DNA of 64,000 nucleotides from Phoebastria nigripes (Eukaryota > Chordata > Aves > Procellariiformes > Diomedeidae): the NCBI GenBank assembly GCA_035582835.1, contig JAYKAV010002946.1:296941-360940 (forward strand). The letters are read 5' to 3'. Below, piece after piece: positions 52,301 through 64,000 of this stretch; position 1 is the first letter of the stretch, and each line of letters starts with the position of its first letter. A program made the translations under genes and the position numbers. The notes beneath the pieces were generated by a model that was given only the letters and a program-made list of their open reading frames with translations, did not search any database and was not told the origin of the DNA.

Positions 52301-54584
52301 AATGAAATTCTAAAGCATGACCTTGAACCCACATTTTTTACATATTGGAGAAAGACCTGGGTCCAAACCAACTGGCAAGCAGTTGGCGATTTCTTTTAAT
52401 AACTTTTATAACCTGATATGTGTTTCTGAAATGAAGTTTAACCCATCCTACAAAGGCAAAATGTAATAGAAGTCTCATAAATCAATTAATGCTGGACATA
52501 TATATCGGCTCCAGCTACGCAAAAAAAAAAAAAAATACTAGGCTGTGAGACACAAGAGTCTTACGGCACAATATCTGCTCTTGTTCATTAGTTTTGGAAA
52601 ACTACATTAACCTTTTATATTCTCATTATATTGTGATTTGTCTTATTTCCTAAGATTACAAGGAATGACACAATTGGATTTTGCCACATGTCTTGCCCAG
52701 TGTTTCAAAAGTATTCAAGATCATTACAAATTAAATGACACAATAACATGGTCAATATTTCATTTGCTGCTTCACAGCTGTTAGAAGGCGTGCCTCTGAT
52801 CTCAAACACGAGACAGCCAGCCAAATCTCACTAGTGCCCTTTGGAAAGAGTCTATCTGCCCATTATGATGGCTGTAGATTATTCCAACATACGTGGGTTA
52901 TTACTAAAATATATTTTGATGCTCTGCCTTCCTACCACTTGGATCCTATCCAATCTTTCACAAAAAGAAAACAGTTGGTAAATGTTTTCAAGGATCAATT
53001 TTTTTTTTGCGCTGATTTTCTTAGATGCCTATTTGGATTATTCCCAGTACTACATACATTCCCAAAAATACTGCCCAGGATCTAAGTCAGAATTCTCTTT
53101 CTACAGAACAGACCTATTAAATAACATTTGAAGAGTCAACACACTTTAGCTGAATCACAATAGCTTTTTTTCCCCAAAATAAAATACAAAGCAATTTTCA
53201 ATAGGTTCATACCAATGTTCCATCTTTAAATATCAGCTTATCTCTGCAAGGGAACTACAAACTGTATGTGCTAGAAAAACAGCTGCCATAATACGGGCCT
53301 GCCTTTGCTCCTGTGAGTTGAACCACTGCCAGGGAAACCTAGGCTGGAACTAACAGGAATGACCCTGCACTTCTGGAGTTGCATAGACTCCTGCCCCTCA
53401 TCACTGAATTGGCAAATATTGCCCCAAACCAACACATCAGAACTTGCCAAAATGTAAAATTTCCTAAAGTATATTAATATTTCATAAACATCCATGACAC
53501 AAAAGTGTTAACAAGCCTAGAGAAAAGAAAGGTAATGCAAAAGTTCCTTAGTATCCTACTTGAATAAACAGATGATTAAATCACAACTTCTGAATGCACC
53601 TTCTGGATACATTTTCCTTATCCATTTTAAGATAAAAAATTGATTCCACAATATCTTTACAAGTATTCATAGTCATAGACACCCACCCATCCATGGAATC
53701 TTCCTTGTAGTCATTGCTATAATAACGTGACATATTGCACTAAATCAGTACTTTTGTGCTATCTCGCAGACTTTACTGATATGGCGTGACAGTTCCAGCA
53801 CCTCTCAAATAGCCTTCTAATCTTTTTGCACTTTGAATCACACATGAAAATTTAATTATGTGCAATTCTTCTATCAAAGTTGTCCTAATCTACTATAATA
53901 TAATATCGTAAAAGGAAAAACCATTAAATTTTACAAGATGGGTATTCAGGCAATATTTTTTTTTTTTCCTCCGAGATATTTAATCATTATTTTTAACTCA
54001 TATAGCTATCTGACATTGAACAGAAAGCAGGCACATCATGTAGAATCATGCAGTTAACAAAAATGCAGATTAAAATTAAAAGCGTGGCTGATCATATAAA
54101 CATCCAACCTCATGAGAATCTNCTGTCACAGAAAACATATTAGATTTAGAATCTGGTCTGTTCGGAGAGCTGCATTTTATGACAGAATCGACTTTGTTAA
54201 GCTCCTCTTTGATAAGCATCCCACAGTATTTATCTTAACTGCAAAACACACAGAAAGCAATGGCCACAGAAGTCTCTTTTTATTTCAAACCTAGCCTCCT
54301 TCTCCTTAAAAGTGATATTTTGACCAACACAGCCACTTTAAGCAAAACACACCAATAAATTGGACTACAAGCTTTTGATAATGACTTTCATATCCTGATC
54401 AAAGCCAATGTGAAGCATTAGATGAACATGATCGATAGGAAATAAGAAAAAAGTTACATGAACAAAGATAACTGTGCATGTGCACATTCATACCTGCATA
54501 TACGTTCTTTCACATTAGTATTGGCTGATGGTAGCAGGGGCAAGGTTTGTACTGTCACACTGTCACATTCCACTTTCCTGCAGC

Positions 54585-54610
54585 TAAGGAGAAAACACCT
54601 TTTCTCCTTA
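54585..54610. repeat. Perfect 11-bp hairpin with 4-base loop
   Basis: TAAGGAGAAAA (54585-54595) pairs perfectly with TTTTCTCCTTA (54600-54610) around the loop CACC. The stem ends sharply on both sides. No RNA gene is recognised around it. Confidence 0.85.
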
Positions 54611-57600
54611 TGTTAGGCAAATATAAGAAAGGGTAGAGGAAAAAAAGGGATTTTAATGCTATGCAGTAAGTAGAAGCTGATTCGCATCAGTTTTCTAAGA
54701 CAAATTCTCCATCAGAAAAAAAAAAAAAAAACAAAAATAAATAATTGTATTCTTAAAGCAAATCTCACAAAGCTGTTAACCGAATTTCCTCTCCTGACAC
54801 ATACTCTCAAACTGCAATGGCCAAGCTGTGGGACTCCAGCCGCACAGCCAGCAGTCAGCAGAGAGGAGTGACACCCTCCTTCCTCATGCCCCCTTCTAAT
54901 AGTCAAATACCTGCAACAACAAGGACCAGGAGCCACCGCAAGGGTGCCAGCTGCATGCAGTAACAATCAGCCAAGGCATGGCGATACTCCACACGATAAG
55001 GAAAAGTTTTACCCTGTGTGTCATAAAACTGCACTGCTTGCCTCTATATGCGTTTCTCTCTAACGCAGGAAAATAAAGCAGAGCATGCAAATGATCACAC
55101 TGAGGTATCTCTAATAAATCTATTTTTTTATACCACACTGTAAGAATTTTGGTGCAATGAGAACATAGATTAAAATCTGCTTTACTGATTATTAAGATTA
55201 ATATGCAGAGTGTGGGACATTCGCTTGCCTCTCTGATAATAGAGTAGGACATTGGGTAGAGAATTCCTCTGCAGAGTCACCTTGCGCTACATTTTTAGAA
55301 GTCTGGACAAAGGTATTTTATACTGAGTTACACTAAGAGAAACAGAGCAACTTTATGACAAAACAGGATCTGAGGCAGAGAAAGTCCAGCAGAGAAAAAA
55401 AATCAAGTTACTCATTTGTACAGTTCAAAAAACTGGTGTGTTTATATATAGTGCTAATACTCTGATGTTTTCTTCTTCATAGGAAAATAATCTTGTCATC
55501 CTGAATCAGTGAACATTAAATGAGAACGTGATTTTCACTAGCTTTTTCTTTTTAAGAAGTTGTCCACTAACATTTCATATGGAAAATCCATTTTTCTAGC
55601 ACCAGTTATAAGATTCTGGTGCTGTGTCAGAGATGATGATTCAAACTAAAATGCTTTAAATACCCCTATTTAGTCACCAGGCACTTTCTATAATATTTTA
55701 TACTATTGAGTATTATTACTATTACATTTTTAAGCATATAATTCCATAACATCAGTGATAGATTAGGGTATGGTATCCATCTCAAATACCAGACTTTTTA
55801 CACTTCCTATATCCTTCAATAATGAATTAACTTTTTGCTTAATGACTAAAAGTTTAATTAATTTACTGAAAACAGGCACAACTAACCATTCCTTTAATTA
55901 AGAAAATTTATTAAAATCCACCATTATCTTTGAAACTGTTTGAAGTTTAAAATGTTATAATGTTATTTTATAAATGCTACCTTAATAAAGTTTAAGAAAA
56001 ATGGCACAGTATTAAGTTTAAAATGACAGAAAAGTAATTTCAGGATTTCTTTTATGTGATGAACACAGTATTTTAGCTCTCCTCTTATATTTCCCGAGAG
56101 ATATATGGACTCAATGCATCCAAGATTAATACCATTAACTAAAAGCAAGCACTATTTACCAGTTATTTTGGGCAGATTCTGTTTACTTTTTTCCCAAAGG
56201 TTCTTTTATATATACAGGAAAGAGCGGGGGGATTAAAACTCACTTGCATACATATATCAAGTAAAAATTAAGCATGTTCACTTGGATGAACTTCACTTCA
56301 CTTTTAACGAACACATTAAAATTGTTCACGAACACAGGAGTACATTTCACATCCTTCAATTTTCATTACTAATTCAGATTTCATGCTGCATAAGTTGCTT
56401 CTTTCCTCTCCCAGATGCCTTCATTTTCTTCTAACATGACAAAGGGACTAAAAAAAGCAAATGAGGATTCCTGTTATGTAGGCATATTAAAAACCTGAGG
56501 TTAGCTTTATATCACCTACCACGAGGTCACCATTTGCCAATTTACTGACGTGTCAGAATAGGATGCAGCATTGGTTCTACTGAAGTTGTAGTGTAAACGT
56601 AAGCAGTTTAGTTACAACAGAAGCTTAAGGCTTTAAACTGTAAGCCTTTTCCAGGCCTATAAACACAATAATTTTTTCCACCTAACTACTATGAAAAATC
56701 CTGGTATCTTCCAGCTACACTTGAGCTGCGCAGCTCCTGCTCTGTTAACGTGAAATAGAAATGCCTTTGTCCTGAAGCTTGAAAATAGTGGAGGAATCAC
56801 TAAAACTAGAGAAGCTCTAGTAGTCTACTAGACTAGTAATCTACTCTTTAGCACAGAGAGAGCCCTTCCTAGCACTTCAAGAACATGAGTGAACAAACGT
56901 CATTTTCAGTCACTCATGAATCCTGGTCTGACAGAAAGAGCTTGGGGGGTGGTGCGAAAAATGTCCTAGCTTAATAGTCTCAGCAATACTATTTTAGAAG
57001 GCAGAGATATTTTTTTGTCCAACTTTCAAGTGTTCATAGAGACATTCCCAAAAGAAGTATGTTCAGAAGCGTGTCAAAAATGCTACTGGTTAAAAGCACC
57101 ATGATGGAGTAATTTATTAGTGGGAAATAGACCTGAAATAACATTGAGTGCCTATCAATTACAGAATGCGAGATGCTTCATCTGTTAAAATATAGTGTGA
57201 AAAGACAAAAAAAAAAAATCTCCTTTTGTATGAAAATACTGTTCAATAACATTCCCTGAATTGTACATAGAAGCCTGCTGACATGCTGTTGAAAATACTC
57301 AAAAAATTACCTGGAAGAGGAGGCAAAAGTGAGATTACAAAGTTACTTATGGCTACTTAATTATATTTAGTGTCAGTACAGTCAAGGGCTATCTGCAAAT
57401 CATAACACAGAAAGTTCCCAAGTTTCCAGATGACTCAGCATTAATGTAGCAGATAATAATGACCGCAGATTAATGCCCAACTTCAGTTAGGCATTTGGGA
57501 AAAATACTCAGCAGTGGAGGAGCCTCAGTTTGTTCATTATTTAATCAGTCTTTGATGAAAGAAAGCATTTCTGATGTTGGGATTTGTTAGGAAAGCACAG

Positions 57601-58084
57601 AGGACAAAAAAGGAGCGGCCGTTGTGCCAGCGTACATGAGTCAGAATGCAGCCAATTCTCGGATGCAGGGCACGTTTCTCTCCATCTTAAGAGGATGCAT
57701 GTACAGAAAACATATAGAAATGGCAATATGGATGACGAAAGCCAATCCTTATGGATTGAACAACTACAGTGTGAAGAATGACAAAAAATCCTGAGAATCT
57801 TTAACCAGGAAAATAGATCACGAGATACAGAGCTAATAGCAGTCAATTTAAGTCACAAATGGCAAAGAGGAGGACAGCAACTGTTCACTGAGTCCTTCCT
57901 TCAATAGGGGAAGAATCAGGGACATTAGATGAAACTACCAAAAAACAAGTTCAAACCCAAAGGTATAATTCTTCGCACATTGAAGAGCTCAGCTGTGCCC
58001 TGGCTAGCTAACCAGTATTACTGCATTTTACATAATTTTAAAAAGTAACTGAAGACTTCTTGGAAGAAGAATACATCAAAATAT

Positions 58085-58250
58085 AGGTATTTAAGTTCCT
58101 GAGCTGTAAATTGATAGAGACAGTGAGAAAATTCTGGGAAGGTATTTTTATACCTGCTCTTACCAGAGAATACTAGAAACAGGACAACGTGCCAGATGAA
58201 TCTGTGGCCTGACCTAGTATTCTCTGTGTTCTTATAATAATCCTAAGTAC
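58085..58250 (+). mobile_element. Ancient CR1 LINE 3' end, plus orientation
   Basis: The phrase GTGCCAGATGAATCTGTGGC (about 58189-58208), then CTGACCTAGTATTCTCTGTG and TTCTTATAATAA, follows the old amniote CR1 3' end that I recall as CTAGATGGACCTTTGGTCTG followed by ACCCAGTATGGC and TTCTTATG. Upstream, GAGCTGTAAATTGATAGAGA and TTTTTATACCTGCTCT also fit the family order. It is a short, diverged 3' fragment without coding sequence. Its tail corresponds to the tail of the ancient remnant at 24566-24880, in the opposite orientation. Confidence 0.65.
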
Positions 58251-59522
58251 ATTTCATTTATGAATATTGTTAAGAACTATGGGTTAATTTATTAATGAGA
58301 TTTATTGCTGCATCAGTATTCAGTGATCTGAAATCGTGCAATGCCTAGGCATGCAAGGAAGCATTGAAAGACTCATAAGCTTAAGATTAGCCAAATTCTT
58401 TGACACAGTGAGGCTGCAATAAGCCGATTTTTTTCTGTAGGAATCTTTATAATCTAGTGCAATCTGAAGTGTTAGCTTGGAGATTGACAGAAACATTGAT
58501 TACTCTTTTTTTACATACTTCAATAAAATACAAACTTTTAGAAAGTATAAAGCAAAAACCAACTGTATGGATGTGTAAAATTAACAGTATAAACTCAGGA
58601 ATTCAGTCAGCCTTTTTTTTTTCCTCCTTGTAAAGCATAATGCAATGCTATAAATTTAAATCCATTTGGAGTTCTGTTTCTTTACCAAAAGATCTGTATC
58701 TGCATGAGTTCCATAGGTTGCCATGCTATTTTGTTGGATTAATGACAAAAAACCCATGCATGTATAATCAGGGTAACGTGGCAGTACATTTCAGCTTCTG
58801 CAGGTCATTTATAATTTATGCAATTTGTTCCCTCTTTTTTAATGGCAACATTTTTCATTCAAAGTTGTGCTTCCCTCAGCTGCAAAATGGAGAGTCATCC
58901 ATTTAATGTATGCAGATGGAAAACAGAAAGAAGGTCAGACAAATTGCAGTTTTGTATTTTGCAAGAAAAGTATAATTCTACACCCTTCCTGAAGAAAATA
59001 CTCGAGAATATACTTCAAAATATCGTTTAGAACTACAGCAAAAGGAGGACTGTGAAAATATTTATCCTATCATTATGTTGAAATAGCATGAAAAATAGTG
59101 CCATTTTCTTAAATCGTACGTGATCGTCCAAAGTCCTTTCTGCTTATTTAGCACAAATTTTGGTCTGAAAAGAGAGAAGCAAAATACAAAAGCTACGTTT
59201 CAAGGCAAACAACAACAGAAAGCCCAAAAGAAATGAAAGTCCTAAATCTCAAAACTATGTGTATTTCACCATTATGAAACATATTTTGAGGAAAAGTACT
59301 ATGTTTTAAAGACCCTTTAACTGAAGATTAATGAAATTAAAATAGGCCCAGTTACTTTATGGACAACCAAATCTTTTCCTGCTTTAATTTTTAAGGCTAG
59401 TTCAATATTATTGAAAACCAACTAAATATTCAATTATTTGGTTTGATTTTTATATTTGCATCTATATAAAATATTTAGGCTGATTTTGTGCTCAGTCTGT
59501 ATGTCATTAAGAGGATCAATAA

Positions 59523-59526
<4 letters not shown>

Positions 59527-59577
<51 letters not shown>
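59527..59577. repeat. T51 homopolymer
   Basis: An uninterrupted run of 51 T, the longest homopolymer in the window. No retroposon body is recognisable on either side and there is no flanking duplication that I can see. The stated length may not be exact, since such runs are hard to sequence. Confidence 0.9.
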
Positions 59578-59580
<3 letters not shown>

Positions 59581-62500
59581 GGTTTTATCAGAACTATCAA
59601 CTGGTAAAGAAAATGAGTTGGGTACCTACTTGTTACATTAATATGTGAACAATGTGAAGGAAGGGATTTGTTTCCCTAAAGCATTTTTAAAAAGGCTTAG
59701 TTTAAAATTTTAAATGGAATCCAGGCACTTCCATTTCACCAAAAAATAATAAACTCCAGTTGTAGATTTATCCATGAATATAAGCAAAAGATAGGCAATT
59801 TATATTTTTTTTTCTAAATAGAGCATAACTTTTCAATGTTGAAGAGCCAATTGTGTAAGTCTTTCTGTTTGACTTGTTATTCAGTGGAACACAATGAAAG
59901 TACTACAGGGCAAATCTCTGTCATCATTTAGAGCCAAAGTTCCTCAGTCACCTTGCAGAGAGTATTGTTACTAATATAGTTTCGTTATCTATTTGCAGTG
60001 GATCAGCTTTCAGAAATCCAGTGGTTTGATGATGTTTAGTGACCTTCTGAAAGAGATGCATACACATGCCTTCAGTGGAAAAGTTCCTCACTTTTTTTGG
60101 TATATCCCATTCAAGTCCAGGGAGATAAAGAAATAAAGGCAAAAAAAATTACTATGAAAGAAATGTCTTCATTAGACAAATGAAGTTTCTGCACTCTATT
60201 TTTAGAACAGATTGTATTCTTAAATTTATAAAGTCTAAGAAAGCGGTATCTCTACTAAATCTATACTGTAAAAAACATTAAGCAGTAAAGGGAGCTAAAA
60301 ATACAATAGAATTTACGTGTTTATTAGCATAGCACTATTGAGCACTAGTCAGCAAAACTGCTTCTGTCAAAATCTTGGATACCACCCTTTTAAATTTCAT
60401 TGGTTGTTTTTAATATTCATGACTTGTGACATTTTTGGATGATAGTGCTTGAGTGGTGGTGAATGCAATGGTAAAGTAACTTCATTATAGATCAAAGTTA
60501 AACTTCTGGGCTTAACAGGATGCTGCTAAGCTGGAAATCAACAACATTTTCATATTGAGGAAACACCTTTCACTAATTTCTCACCATACCTTTAAAACTA
60601 TTTGATTTCCTGAAAAAGTGCGATTCAACTCAATTTGCTAAGTGATTCAGATGAACAGAGACGGAAGAAAAATATCAACAATGTTCAAGAATTCCTAGGA
60701 TGAATTACCTCAACAGGCACCAAGGGCTCTGGAGGGCTATTCACAAAAAGGCCACTAAGGCCCTGTAACACCGTGGTTTGGTGCTCACTAAAAATATATG
60801 AGGAGTGAATCAAATTCTGTTTCTGCCTACTTCAGAGTAACAGCTTAAAAAAAAATAGCCTGTGTCTCAGGTGAGTGTAGTGGTACTAACCACCATCATC
60901 TGTGGTGTTCAGTCATGTAACACTACAGTGCAGTGACAAGTTCCTAAGTACTCTTCCTGTTGCATTTTATGAAAAATCTTCATAACAGAATTCATATTCA
61001 GTGAGTTTAACCACTAGATTAAACATGTCTTTCTCTCCCTCTGTCCAATGAGTATGTAAGTCATAATCACCAGAGGCTGAAGAATGCACCTCAGCAAGCA
61101 CCTCTCCTTTCAATATCTTAAAGATGTTTCCAAGGAATATTGTCATGTACAGAATTTTGTTTTCTGTTGTTCTGTTAAAAATTTCATGACATTATGTTAC
61201 TTTTCAGAATAGGGCAAGACTATCTCATTCAAATGGGAAGTCTGGCTTTCTATGATCTCTTATGAATGGGGTGAGATTCTGTTTTTCTCTATTACCTTAC
61301 TGCTACATACTTGGAGAATCTGGTACGAAACAGTTTTTTTTTCCCTTTGAAATAGGTATAATTGTGGGACCTAAGACAGGTCCTCAACAGAACAGAATAG
61401 CTGTGTTGAAATGCCTGGATCTGAAGGGATCTTGGCTTTCCAGTTCTCCAAATTCAAAGAATCAGCAGAGTCATTAACATTGCTATCAGGCAGCAAGCAG
61501 ATAACGTATTCTGTGAAAAAGCTCATCTCTTGCAGAGAATAATGTATGTGTTCTGGACTGGAAGATAAAAAAACTGTAGTAGACTGATGGAGTGAATGTC
61601 AGAATTCATTTGCTTTGCCACAGGCAGAACTGTTGAACTATCAGAAGGAGTAATTCTAAAGTCGAACTTCTAATGGACCCTGTTCTACAGGGGCAGCTGG
61701 ACTAGTAACATTGTGCAGAGAAATCTGGAAATCTATAAAACTGAGCTCCAGCTCCTTCCTCTTCAGAGGGGAAAAGTAGACTGAAAGGAACTAAAACAAG
61801 AACAGGCAGATGAGGATGTCAGTGGTGTTGAAGAGGGGAGCTGGGAGCTCTTCCTCCTACAGAAGAGGAGTCTATGATTTCTTGAAATGCCAAAATATCT
61901 TTAATTCAACAAGTAACCGATAGCATGCAAAGAAACTATGAAGATTGATCTGATATGACTGACTGATGTTTGGATCTGCTGACTGAGATCAATGGTTGAT
62001 TAAATATTCACGGTGTTATTTGTAGGTTGCATTGAGCATCTTAACAGTAAGATCAATTCATTAACTATATTAATGAGGCTACACAATTGTTAACAGAATA
62101 AATACAGTTCATTTGAGAAGATATTGAGGCAGCAAAATATTTAAGTTAACCCTTTATAGCAGCAGTTAAGGGACTGGGGATTTATTTTTTAAGTATTCCT
62201 ATTTATTACATGTTAGTTCCTGTGATTTAGTTTTACATATAAAAGTATGTTATATTGAAAGTAAATCATGACTAGACTTTTAAATTACAAAATAACATCC
62301 AATTGTGATGTACAATATTTTCTAAATGTTTGGCAATCCTTTTTGTGAAGCATGCCTTCTTACCATATTTCATTAGGCCTCTTGACGACATTTCCATTTA
62401 CAAAGTATACACTGATATTTTCTTTGTTTTTGAGAGGCTTAGCACGATTTTTGCTTTCCTAGTCTTTGTGTAGCTTAAGAGGATGCATGTGGGCATTAAA

Positions 62501-63374
62501 CACATTGTCTGAGCTAATTGCACATCAAACTATATGCCTAATGGATATTGGAAACTTACCGCCAACAGTCCCAAGGGGCCTTTGGGACAGCTGTAAAACA
62601 CCTTAAAACACCATTTCTGGCAGAAGGAAAGAGTCTGGCATAAGGGTTGCAGGCTGCAAGGGATATTGCTGCACAAAAGTTATCCTAGTAAATGCCAATA
62701 TTTTTCACTGCCTCTTACAGAAGAAGAAACACAAAGTGGCCATGTTGGAAAGATAAAGACATTTCACTCTCTTGGTGCATCCTGAAAGATTTTTCCCAGT
62801 CAACCAATATTTTTAACGATTACTCCAGTCGTCTTCGAAGTCAAGCTCCCCAGCGTTCCTGTTTTTTGCATTATTCCTGCGCTAATAAACAGACATGTAC
62901 CATAGGAATTATTCTTAAGACTAAGTCAAATAACTGAGTATTCCAAATGTACGATTCAAAGAAGGATAGAGTTAGTTAGCTAACTCAGTGATGAGACCTC
63001 ACATTCATCTGCAAGGACTAGCTTTCGCTAGTTTCCATTGTTATCAGTGGGGCAGTTTCAAAACAAAATCCCATGCAATTTTATCATGATTTTGAGAATT
63101 CGTCCCTAATTAATTTCCAGTTAACCCACCACAAGTAACAGTATTATACTTATAATATCAACCACTGATTATATTCATATTTATGAAACAATAAACTTAA
63201 ATGAGTTTCTGTTGTGTAAGTTCATACATAAGGTAGAGGAGTGAAATTTGATTACTAGCATTGCTCATCTAAGTGGTAAACTCTTCTAATGGTGGATAAT
63301 TCATTGCTATATCTATACAATTTCTATTCTGATTTTCTGTCTTTGTGTGTGTAAAAAAAATGGGCAAACCCATG

Positions 63375-63429
63375 TTTTGGTTTTTTTGGTTTTTTTGTTT
63401 TGNTTTGGTTTGGTTTGGTTTTTTTTTTG
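63375..63429. repeat. T-rich (TTTGG)-like simple repeat
   Basis: Imperfect TTTTGG, TTTTTTTGG and TTTGG units end in a T run. An N at 63403 lies within it. This is low-complexity DNA. Confidence 0.85.
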
Positions 63430-64000
63430 TAAAAATTTATGATGTTCCTGACATTCATACTCTGGGCTAATTAAAGTGGAAATTTGAATGTAGATTGTTA
63501 AACTGTAGAGTTAAGCGTGATATAATAGAACAAATGGTTACTTCTTTCTAATCAGTGTAGTGTAAAAGTTTCATGAAGCCAGGACAATGAATCAGAGTTC
63601 CTTCCACATCAGTTCTTTGGTTTTTATTTACTTGCCATTTTTACGAGGAAAGAAAAAGGAGGAAGATGCCCAGCAGTTCATTATTATAATTAAATTACTA
63701 ATACATTTTATCTTTAATGGGTGACTATAATTCTAAACTTTAATATAGTACAGGTAACTATCACTTTATTTTGAATAAAGGTGAAGAAAAATGGAAATGG
63801 TGAAGGATTTGCTTCTTTTAAGAGTACAATCGCTACTTTGGAAATATAAATGCTTTAGATTATAACTGCTAAAAAGCATAGATAAAGCAAAAAAACAAAT
63901 AAATAATTAAAAGAATTCTGCCTTATTTTTTTTAATATGGAACTCCAATGAAAGTTCATCTGTAAGCATCATTATATGAAACTGTAGGCTTTTTCCGCTA

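Larger units (their letters stand above)
45610..58080. other. Noncoding AT-rich DNA, no gene recognised
   Basis: No gene is supported. The longest open frame, about 136 codons (plus, 48884-49294), has no recognisable domain and runs into the 26-bp tandem duplication. Tracts include five TTTG units at 50538-50557, AACC/AAAC units near 51937-51957, TTTG units near 52041-52056, A15 at 52521-52535 and A16 at 54716-54731. A CATTGA-type old-repeat phrase (CTGGTTTCGGTGGGAACTGA) lies near 52234. A perfect hairpin lies at 54585-54610. N at 54122. Confidence 0.65.
58251..64000. other. Noncoding AT-rich DNA, no gene recognised
   Basis: No gene is supported; open frames reach about 88 codons. The stretch contains the 51-base T tract at 59527-59577 and a TTTGG-type simple repeat at 63375-63429 with an N at 63403. 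Otherwise it appears unique, with no element I can name. Confidence 0.65.

Noticed and set aside
1..64000. CRISPR arrays, bacterial operons, tRNA or small nuclear RNA genes.
   Set aside because: No regularly spaced repeats, no ribosome-binding-site and ORF packing, and no tRNA T-loop box or snRNA signature found on reading; the DNA is vertebrate.

Overview
This window is vertebrate nuclear DNA, almost certainly from a bird. The evidence is a 5'-truncated CR1 LINE (about 24,881-26,740) with recognisable reverse-transcriptase motifs and the avian-type 3' tail of ATTCTATG-like units, plus two copies of an avian-type endogenous retroviral LTR. The DNA is AT-rich, has no operon-like packing, and carries long A/T homopolymers and 19 isolated N bases.

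I could not support a single host protein-coding gene, tRNA, rRNA or other RNA gene. Open frames outside the CR1 are at most about 136 codons. That is roughly what chance gives in 64 kb of AT-rich DNA, and none is a family I recognise. The window is best read as intergenic or deep intronic sequence with old and young retroelements.

Layout. 1-260 is the 3' part of an LTR, plus sense, cut by the window edge. 261-24,565 is unique AT-rich DNA with a few likely ancient repeat remnants (about 290-450, 8,170-8,250, 12,320-12,395). 24,566-26,996 is a nested structure: an ancient CR1 remnant split by a younger CR1, both in minus orientation. 26,997-45,022 is unique noncoding DNA with simple repeats. 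45,028-45,604 is a complete solo LTR of the same family as the first, in the opposite orientation, flanked by near-matching 5-bp duplications. 45,610-64,000 is unique noncoding DNA containing an ancient CR1 3' tail (about 58,085-58,250), an exact 26-bp tandem duplication (49,293-49,344), a perfect 11-bp hairpin (54,585-54,610) and a 51-base T tract (59,527-59,577).

The CR1 protein fragments lie in different reading frames and are dead; no genes here work together. No new biological system is evident. The observations most worth following are the inverted LTR pair, the CR1-in-CR1 nesting, the concentration of N calls inside young repeats, and one weak candidate signal-peptide exon with a good splice donor on the minus strand (21,117-21,207).
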